Below are positions 1 to 6,154 of a stretch of 7,303 nucleotides of DNA, piece by piece (position 1 is the first letter of the stretch; every line of letters begins with the position of its first letter). The stretch spans positions 1 through 7,303 of the forward strand of contig JAHWYA010000074.1 in the NCBI GenBank assembly GCA_020028115.1, in the 5' to 3' direction. A program made the translations under genes and the position numbers. Source of the stretch: Anaeromyxobacter sp. (lineage in GTDB: Bacteria > Myxococcota > Myxococcia > Myxococcales > Anaeromyxobacteraceae). The notes beneath the pieces are model-generated. The model did no database searches. It saw only the letters and a program-made list of their open reading frames with translations, and had not been told where the DNA came from.

Positions 1-635
1 GGGATCCGCGGCGTGCCCGGGTTCCACTGATCCTGGATCGGCCTGGGAGCCTGCGGCTGGTACGCGGGCACGGGCGCGGGGGCGGGGGTGTTCCGCCACG
101 ACTCGCGCGGCGCAGGCGCAGGCGCGACGACATGGCGCCGCGGTGTCGGCCAGTACGCGGAAGGCGGCGGACGGTTCGGGCGGTACGGACCGACGTAGAC
201 GTAGCCGTGGCCGCGCCGGTACTCGAAGTCGCGGATCGGGGGCGGAGCGTAGTCGTGCGAGTGCGGCCCGCGGAGCCCGCACCAGCTGCCGCCCGGCAGC
301 GGGTGGCCCTCGTAGTACGAGAACACGAACGGCCCGCGGTAGGAGTAGTACCCGCCGTCGACGACGTACACGTCCGGCTGGTCCGGGTAGTAGTCGTGCA
401 CGTGGGCCGCCGGCTCGTAGCACCAGCCGCCGCCGAGCCGCTCCGGCACGAAGTGCTCGCCGTTGTACCAGACCTGGGCCGGCGCGACGGGCGGCGGCGC
501 CTCGACGACCGGCGGCGGCCCGGGATCGTAGGCCGGCGGCGGCGGGGTGTACGTCGTGTGGACTCGCCGCGCCGGGACGACGATGCAGCCCGCGGCGGCG
601 GCGAAGAGCGGGACGATCCAAAGGGCACGCTTCAT
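1..635 (-). CDS. Proline/tyrosine-rich lipoprotein of unknown function, partial (C-terminus beyond left edge)
   Basis: The first 211 codons of a secreted lipoprotein are present; no stop occurs before the window edge. The start is the ATG at 635, with a good Shine-Dalgarno (GAGGAG) five bases upstream. The N-terminus is a short lipoprotein signal: MKR, a hydrophobic stretch, then AAGC with Cys17 as the lipidated residue. Ile18 follows rather than Asp, which by the E. coli +2 rule favours the outer membrane. Residues 30-53 are a Pro/Ala/Val linker. Residues 56-153 are rich in Tyr, Gly, His and Pro and hold two copies of a WC-x5-HxHDYxP motif (71-84 and 118-131), each followed by YxYxGP (97-102 and 145-150). 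The tail from 154 is a Pro/Ala/Arg low-complexity region. I recognise no named family. The gene is believable because the start, lipobox and GC-rich third positions agree, whereas the opposite-strand frames give only Arg/Ala/Pro-rich noise. It would be processed by Lgt and LspA, both encoded in this window. Confidence 0.85.
   Translation of the reverse strand, partial: MKRALWIVPLFAAAAGCIVVPARRVHTTYTPPPPAYDPGPPPVVEAPPPVAPAQVWYNGEHFVPERLGGGWCYEPAAHVHDYYPDQPDVYVVDGGYYSYRGPFVFSYYEGHPLPGGSWCGLRGPHSHDYAPPPIRDFEYRRGHGYVYVGPYRPNRPPPSAYWPTPRRHVVAPAPAPRESWRNTPAPAPVPAYQPQAPRPIQDQWNPGTPRI
243..425 (-). repeat. Tandem protein-level repeat inside the lipoprotein (WC-x5-HxHDYxP, period 47 residues)
   Basis: Residues 69-84 and 116-131 of the lipoprotein align without gaps at G, W, C, H, H, D, Y and P: Trp71-Cys72 with His78, His80, Asp81, Tyr82, Pro84, and Trp118-Cys119 with His125, His127, Asp128, Tyr129, Pro131. 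A trailing YxYxGP element recurs 48 residues apart (97 and 145). The repeat is clear in protein but degenerate in DNA, so it looks like an old internal duplication. Confidence 0.7.
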
Positions 636-640
636 GAGGT

Positions 641-646
641 CTCCTC
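641..646 (-). promoter_or_regulatory. Ribosome binding site of the lipoprotein gene
   Basis: GAGGAG lies on the minus strand, five bases before the ATG at 635. It is the strongest Shine-Dalgarno in the window and fixes this start codon. Confidence 0.75.
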
Positions 647-729
647 GGGCGGTCGGACCCGCACCGTGAGGACGGGCGGGGGCGGACCGGCATTCACCGA
701 AGCCGACGTTGCGCCCCGGACGAAGCCTC

Positions 730-757
730 ATGTTAGCAGCGGGCGTGCCGAGTCCAA
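730..757 (-). promoter_or_regulatory. Possible sigma-70-type promoter for the lipoprotein gene
   Basis: On the minus strand, TTGGAC (752-757) and TAACAT (730-735) are separated by 16 bases. TAACAT matches the -10 consensus at four of six positions; the -35 match is weak (three of six). The predicted transcript would have a leader of about 88 bases, in line with the Shine-Dalgarno found there. The site lies downstream of the hairpin at 786-821, where an independent promoter would be expected. Confidence 0.3.
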
Positions 758-785
758 GCCCGCGTCGACACGGAGATCGCGTCGC

Positions 786-821
786 GAGCCGGAGCGCCGC
801 CAGCGCACGGCGTGCCGGCTC
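786..821 (-). terminator. Strong hairpin after the DsbA-like gene, probable terminator without U-tract
   Basis: GAGCCGG (786-792) pairs perfectly with CCGGCTC (815-821). After one mismatch the stem continues for six more pairs (794-799 with 808-813, one of them G-U), leaving an 8-base loop. It begins 10 bases past the TAG at 832-834, read on the minus strand. No T-run follows, so it may terminate as a GC-rich hairpin without a U-tract, assist Rho, or protect the mRNA 3' end. Confidence 0.5.
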
Positions 822-831
822 CGCACGTAGG

Positions 832-1497
832 CTAGTGTACGACCCGCATGTTCTGGAGCCCGAGGCGCGCCGCCGCGTACCGGCGCAGCACGCCCCGGTA
901 CTCGTCCGCGGTCCTCGGCCCCGCGACGAGCCACTCGTCGCCCACGACGAGCGCGGGGGCGGCCTCGATCCCCTTGCCGAGCGCCTCGTCGAACGACTCC
1001 AGGACCCGGCGCTCCGTCGCCGGCGCGGAGAGCGCGGTGTCGAACCGGGCGACGTCGAGCCCGGCGGCCGTCGCGAGCTCGATGAGCACGTCGCGGCGGG
1101 TCGCGTCGATGCCGCGCACGAGCGCCGCGTCGCGGAGCGCATCGCGGAGCGCCGCCTCGCGCGCCGCGCCCTGGAGCCGGGCGGCGACGAGGGCGGCGAG
1201 CGCGGGCATCGTCGAGTGCGGTGGGTCGCGCAGCAGCCACAGCTCCGGCGTCGTCCCGGCCGCCTCCGGCTCGCGGGACGCCTTGCGCGCCGCGCGGACG
1301 AGGGCTCTGCGCTCCGCCGCCGAGAGCGCGCTCGGCTCCGCCCGCAGCGGAAACGGCTCGAGCCTCAGCGTGAACGCGCCCTGCAGGTCCTCGAGCGCGG
1401 CGCGGACGCGGCGCTCGGCGACGAGGCACCAGGGGGACAGCGGATCCTCGTAGAGGACGAGCGAGACGGGCTCTGCGGGGAGCGTCCTGGGCGGCAC
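832..1497 (-). CDS. DsbA/FrnE-like thioredoxin-fold protein with SPWC active-site motif
   Basis: This 221-residue protein resembles the DsbA/FrnE/HCCA-isomerase branch of the thioredoxin superfamily. An N-terminal beta strand (VSLVLYEDP, 11-19) leads into SPWC at residues 21-24, exactly where the catalytic CxxC normally sits at the start of helix 1. An alanine-rich helical insertion spans roughly 60-165. The second half of the fold follows at 174-206, with the likely cis-proline loop at Pro181 and a VVGDEWLVAGP strand pair. Only the second cysteine of the pair remains, and it is the only cysteine in the protein, so a classical dithiol oxidase cycle is not possible. Glutathione-dependent or isomerase-like chemistry, or a binding role, are alternatives. 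The start is a GTG with no Shine-Dalgarno; a TACAAT box ends nine bases upstream, which fits a leaderless message. No clear signal peptide is visible from this start, so a cytoplasmic location is inferred. It lies 75 bases downstream of rimK, on the same strand. Confidence 0.8.
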   Translation of the reverse strand: MPPRTLPAEPVSLVLYEDPLSPWCLVAERRVRAALEDLQGAFTLRLEPFPLRAEPSALSAAERRALVRAARKASREPEAAGTTPELWLLRDPPHSTMPALAALVAARLQGAAREAALRDALRDAALVRGIDATRRDVLIELATAAGLDVARFDTALSAPATERRVLESFDEALGKGIEAAPALVVGDEWLVAGPRTADEYRGVLRRYAAARLGLQNMRVVH

Positions 1498-1506
1498 GGG
1501 CGGCGG

Positions 1507-1512
1507 ATTGTA
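1507..1512 (-). promoter_or_regulatory. -10-like TACAAT box just before the DsbA-like gene
   Basis: TACAAT on the minus strand matches the -10 consensus at five of six positions and ends nine bases before the GTG at 1497. No good -35 is visible at the usual spacing. Transcription would begin at or next to the start codon, giving a leaderless mRNA. It could serve this gene separately from rimK read-through. Confidence 0.4.
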
Positions 1513-1572
1513 CGTGCACGCCCCGAAAGGAACGAGGGACAGGCGCCTGCCTGCTCGGTTGTTTCGGCCTGC

Positions 1573-2565
<993 letters not shown>

Positions 2566-2574
2566 GGCGCGCCA

Positions 2575-2603
2575 AGGGTATCGGCCACCCCGCCGCGCCG
2601 CAA
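2575..2603 (-). promoter_or_regulatory. Possible rimK promoter, leaderless arrangement
   Basis: On the minus strand, TTGCGG (2598-2603) and TACCCT (2575-2580) are 17 bases apart. Each matches consensus at only three positions, but the spacing is ideal. The -10-like box ends nine bases before the ATG at 2565, and no Shine-Dalgarno is present, so a leaderless start is plausible. Confidence 0.3.
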
Positions 2604-2626
2604 CGCGGTCGCCCCTCGCGCGTTCG

Positions 2627-2655
2627 TTGATCGCCACCCCTGCCGCTGCTAGAAC
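2627..2655 (+). promoter_or_regulatory. Sigma-70-type promoter of the ileS-lspA-lgt operon
   Basis: TTGATC (2627-2632) and TAGAAC (2650-2655) are separated by exactly 17 bases, and each matches consensus at four of six positions. Transcription would start near 2662, giving a leader of about 22 bases. That leaves no room for a T-box or attenuator. It lies back to back with the rimK promoter candidate without overlapping it. Confidence 0.6.
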
Positions 2656-2683
2656 CCTTGTCTTTCCGAGGCCAAAGGCGACC

Positions 2684-5527
2684 GTGGACTACAAAGAGAC
2701 GATCCACCTTCCGAAGACCGGCTTTCCGATGAAGGCCAACCTCCCGCAGCGGGAGCCGGAGATCCTGCGCGAGTGGGAGGCGCAGCGGACCTTCGAGAAG
2801 ATGGTCGCGCAGAACGCGGCGCGCCCGGGGGCGAAGAAGTTCGTGCTCCACGACGGGCCGCCGTACGCGAACGGCGACATCCACATCGGCCACGCGCTCA
2901 ACAAGATCCTGAAGGACCTCATCGTCAAGTACCGCAGCATGAAGGGCGACGTCGCCGACTACATCCCGGGCTGGGACTGCCACGGCCTCCCGATCGAGCT
3001 CAAGGTCGACAAGGAGCTCGGGTCGAAGAAGCGCGAGATGGACAAGCCCGCGATCATCGAGGCCTGCCGCGCGTACGCCCGGAAGTGGATCGGCCGCCAG
3101 CGCGAGTCGTTCAAGCGGCTCGGCTGCTTCGGCCGCTGGGAGCGGCCGTACGAGACGATGTCGAAGGGGTACGAGGCCACGACCGTCCGCGCCCTCGCGC
3201 GCGTCGCGGAGAAGGGCTTCCTCTTCCGCGGGAAGAAGCCGGTCTACTGGTGCACCACCGACCGGACCGCGCTCGCCGAGGCCGAGGTCGAGTACGAGGA
3301 CCACACCTCGCCGTCGATCTACGTCGCCTTCGACGTGGTCGGCGCGCTGCCCGACCCGAAGCTCGCAGGCCGGAAGGCGCGCCTCGTCATCTGGACGACG
3401 ACCCCGTGGACCCTCCCGGCGAACCTCGCCGTCTCGGCCCACCCGGAGTTCACCTACGTCGCCTACGACCTCCGCGGCCAGGTGGTGGTCGTCGCGAAGG
3501 ACCTCCTCGCGCGCTTCCTCGCCGACGTCGCGCCGGACGAGCTCGCGATGTCGGACGTGCCCGTCCCCCACTCGCCCGCGGCGCACGAGGCGGCGACGGG
3601 CGGCGGCGGGACCGTCGCGGCGGCGCACCTCGCGCGGCCGGAGCGGATCCTCGCCTACCTCGAGGGCAAGGCGCTCGAGGGCGTCCGCTACGTCCACCCG
3701 TTCATGGGCCGCGAGTGCCCGGTGATCCTCGGCGAGCACGTGACGCTCGAGGCCGGCACCGGCCTCGTCCACACCGCGCCGGGTCACGGCCAGGAGGACT
3801 ACGAGGTCGGCCTGCGCTACGGGCTGCAGGTCCTGAACCCCGTCGACGGCGCGGGCCGCTTCACCGCCGAGGCGGGGAAGTACGCCGGCAAGGAGATCTT
3901 CGCGGCGAACGCGGAGATCGTGCAGGACCTCCACGCGTCCGGCCACCTCCTCTCGAACCCCGCCGCGAAGCTCAAGCACAGCTACCCGCACTGCTGGCGC
4001 TGCCACAACCCGGTGGTGTTCCGCGCCACCGATCAGTGGTTCCTCGCGCTCGACCAGGGCGACCTGCGCGGGACCGCGCTCCGCGAGATCGACCGCGTCC
4101 GCTGGATCCCGCACTGGGGGCGCGACCGCATCTACAACATGATCGAGAACCGGCCGGACTGGTGCCTCTCCCGCCAGCGGACCTGGGGCGTGCCGATCCC
4201 GGTCTTCTACTGCGAGGGGTGCGACGAGCCGCTCGTGTCGCCCCCCGTGATGGAGCGGGTCGCGCAGGCCTTCGAGGAGGACGGGATCGAGGCGTGGTAC
4301 CGCCGCGGCCCAGAGGTATTCACGAAGGGGCACACCTGCGCGAAGTGCGGCAAGGGCGCCTTCCGCCGGGAGCAGGACATCCTCGACGTGTGGTGGGACT
4401 CGGGCGTCTCGTGGCTCGCGGTCGCGGAGCGCGAGGGGCTCGGCGTCCCGGTGGACCTCTACCTCGAGGGCTCGGACCAGCACCGCGGCTGGTTCCACTC
4501 CTCGCTCCTCACCGGCGTCGCGATCCGCTCCGGCGCGCCGTACGAGGCGGTGCTCACCCACGGGTTCGTGCTCGACGGCCAGGGCAAGGCCATGTCGAAG
4601 AGCCTCGGGAACACCGTCGCCCCCGAGGAGATCATCAAGAAGTACGGCGCCGACGTCCTCCGGCTCTGGGTCTCCGCCGCCGACTACCGCGACGACGTCC
4701 GGATCGGCGACGAGATCGTGGCCGGCCTCGCCGAGGGCTACCGCAAGATCCGCAACACCGTCCGCTACGCGCTCGGCGCGCTCGAGGGCTTCGACCCGGC
4801 GAGGGACGCCGTGCCGGAGGCGGAGCTCCTGCCGCTCGACCGCTGGGCCCTCGCGCGCCTCGTCGCGTGGGAGGAGAAGGTGCTGAAGGCGTACGAGGAC
4901 TACGAGTTCCACGTCGCCTACCACGCCACCATGCAGTTCTGCGCGGTCGAGCTCTCGGCCATCTACTTCGACGTCGTGAAGGACCGGCTCTACACCTGGA
5001 AGACCGGAGGGCGCCCGCGCCGCTCGGCCCAGACCGTCCTGCACCTCGTCGCCGAGGACCTCGTGCGGCTCCTCGCGCCGGTGCTGTCGTTCACCGCGAG
5101 CGAGGCGTGGGGGTACCTGCCCGGGAAGAAGGCGGAGAGCGTCTTCCTCGCCGGGTTCCCCGTCCGGAAGCGGCCGGCGGACGCGGACGCGCTCGAGGCG
5201 CGGTACGGGCGGCTCATCGAGGTCCGGGAGGTCGTGCAGGGCAAGCTCGAGGAGGCCCGCCGCGCGAAGCTCATCGGCTCCCCGCTCGAGGCGATGGTGA
5301 CCGTGCGCGCCGAGGGCGACCAGCTCCGGCTCCTCGAGGAGGCGCGCGCCGAGCTGCCCGCGCTCTTCATCGTCTCGAAGGTCGTCCTCGCGGCGGGGCC
5401 GCTCTCGGCCGAGGTCGCGCGGGCGCCGGGCGTGAAGTGCGAGCGCTGCTGGGTCTACGCCGAGGACGTGGGGCGCGACCCGAAGCACCCCACCGTGTGC
5501 GCCAAGTGCGCGGACGCCCTGGCATGA
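2684..5527 (+). CDS. ileS: Isoleucyl-tRNA synthetase, type I bacterial (IleS)
   Basis: IleS attaches isoleucine to tRNA-Ile in the cytoplasm and hydrolyses misformed valyl-tRNA-Ile. The 947-residue length is normal for the family. The start is GTG 2684: its DYKETIHLPKTGFPM lines up with the E. coli N-terminus, and AAAGG lies five bases upstream. The catalytic domain shows PPYANG and HIGH (67-70) and the signature loop KAMSKS (635-640), where the first Lys of KMSKS is Ala. The CP1 editing domain shows WTTTPWTLPAN (237-247) and GHGQED, whose Asp372 corresponds to the editing aspartate of E. coli. A Gly/Ala-rich stretch around 296-320 has no clear E. coli counterpart. A zinc-knuckle-like pair, Cys510/513 and Cys552/555, lies before the DVWWDSG motif. 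The C-terminus carries the usual bacterial zinc finger, Cys919/922 and Cys939/942. The zinc finger and length mark the bacterial rather than the eukaryote-like, mupirocin-resistant class. The stop overlaps the lspA start. Confidence 0.97.
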   Translation: MDYKETIHLPKTGFPMKANLPQREPEILREWEAQRTFEKMVAQNAARPGAKKFVLHDGPPYANGDIHIGHALNKILKDLIVKYRSMKGDVADYIPGWDCHGLPIELKVDKELGSKKREMDKPAIIEACRAYARKWIGRQRESFKRLGCFGRWERPYETMSKGYEATTVRALARVAEKGFLFRGKKPVYWCTTDRTALAEAEVEYEDHTSPSIYVAFDVVGALPDPKLAGRKARLVIWTTTPWTLPANLAVSAHPEFTYVAYDLRGQVVVVAKDLLARFLADVAPDELAMSDVPVPHSPAAHEAATGGGGTVAAAHLARPERILAYLEGKALEGVRYVHPFMGRECPVILGEHVTLEAGTGLVHTAPGHGQEDYEVGLRYGLQVLNPVDGAGRFTAEAGKYAGKEIFAANAEIVQDLHASGHLLSNPAAKLKHSYPHCWRCHNPVVFRATDQWFLALDQGDLRGTALREIDRVRWIPHWGRDRIYNMIENRPDWCLSRQRTWGVPIPVFYCEGCDEPLVSPPVMERVAQAFEEDGIEAWYRRGPEVFTKGHTCAKCGKGAFRREQDILDVWWDSGVSWLAVAEREGLGVPVDLYLEGSDQHRGWFHSSLLTGVAIRSGAPYEAVLTHGFVLDGQGKAMSKSLGNTVAPEEIIKKYGADVLRLWVSAADYRDDVRIGDEIVAGLAEGYRKIRNTVRYALGALEGFDPARDAVPEAELLPLDRWALARLVAWEEKVLKAYEDYEFHVAYHATMQFCAVELSAIYFDVVKDRLYTWKTGGRPRRSAQTVLHLVAEDLVRLLAPVLSFTASEAWGYLPGKKAESVFLAGFPVRKRPADADALEARYGRLIEVREVVQGKLEEARRAKLIGSPLEAMVTVRAEGDQLRLLEEARAELPALFIVSKVVLAAGPLSAEVARAPGVKCERCWVYAEDVGRDPKHPTVCAKCADALA

Positions 5528-6138
5528 GCGGGCCGCGGTCCAAGTGGGCGCTCCTCGCGGCGCTCTTCCTCCTGCTGGTCGTCGCCGATCAGTGGACGAA
5601 GTTCCTCGCCGTCGAGCGGCTCACCACGGTGTTCGACCGGACCGGCGAGGCGGGGCTCGTCGAGCGGATCCAGGGCTTCTACCGGCACCAGCACCTCGAG
5701 GCGATCGCGAAGGACCCGCACTACGTGTGGCGCCCGGTCTGGCGGATGAACTACGCCGAGAACCCGGGGGCGGCGTGGGGGCTCTTCCGGAGCTTCTCGC
5801 CGGGGTTCCGGAACCTGTTCTTCACGCTCGTGTCGCTCGGCGCGGTCGGGTTCATCCTCCACTACTACCGCAAGCTCCAGGAGCACGAGCGCTTCCTGCA
5901 GGTGGCGCTCGCGTTCGTCCTCGCCGGCGCGGTCGGGAACTTCATCGATCGGCTCGCGCGCCGGTACGTCATCGACTTCGTCGAGTGGTACTGGTGGAAC
6001 CGGCCGGACATCCGGTGGCCGACGTTCAACCTCGCCGACTCGCTCATCGTGGTCGGCGTCGCGATGCTCATCGTCCACCCCGGGCCGCAGAAGGCGGCCT
6101 CGGCGGACCTGAAGAAGAAGGAGGCGGGCGCCGCCTGA
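5524..6138 (+). CDS. lspA: Lipoprotein signal peptidase (signal peptidase II)
   Basis: LspA is the inner-membrane aspartyl protease that removes the signal peptide from diacylglyceryl-prolipoproteins. The 204 residues contain a first membrane helix (8-22) ending in the conserved DQWTK (22-26), then NPGAAWG (80-86), helices around 98-115 and 124-140, the first catalytic block GNFIDR (Asp142) and the second FNLAD (Asp172) leading into the last helix (173-185). The tail is short and lysine-rich. The family usually has about 160-170 residues. Most of the excess is in the periplasmic loop between helix 1 and the N-x-GAA motif: Asp22 to Asn80 is 58 residues, against about 30 in E. coli. The ATG overlaps the ileS stop as ATGA and lacks a Shine-Dalgarno, so translation is probably coupled to ileS. 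Function is secure from the two aspartate motifs. Confidence 0.95.
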   Translation: MSGPRSKWALLAALFLLLVVADQWTKFLAVERLTTVFDRTGEAGLVERIQGFYRHQHLEAIAKDPHYVWRPVWRMNYAENPGAAWGLFRSFSPGFRNLFFTLVSLGAVGFILHYYRKLQEHERFLQVALAFVLAGAVGNFIDRLARRYVIDFVEWYWWNRPDIRWPTFNLADSLIVVGVAMLIVHPGPQKAASADLKKKEAGAA

Positions 6139-6154
6139 GGCGCGCCCGGTCCCC

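Noticed and set aside
132..830. Plus-strand open frames opposite the lipoprotein gene
   Set aside because: Their products are Arg/Pro/Val low-complexity sequence without ribosome binding sites, while the minus strand has a clear start, Shine-Dalgarno and lipobox.
1540..1549. Perfect 10-base palindrome between rimK and the DsbA-like gene
   Set aside because: It has no loop, is a common GC-rich restriction-type palindrome and is too short to call as an operator or terminator.
2566..2637. GTG at 2637 as the rimK start
   Set aside because: The extra residues are unlike any RimK, no Shine-Dalgarno is present, and the codon lies between the -35 and -10 boxes of the ileS promoter. The ATG at 2565 is better supported.
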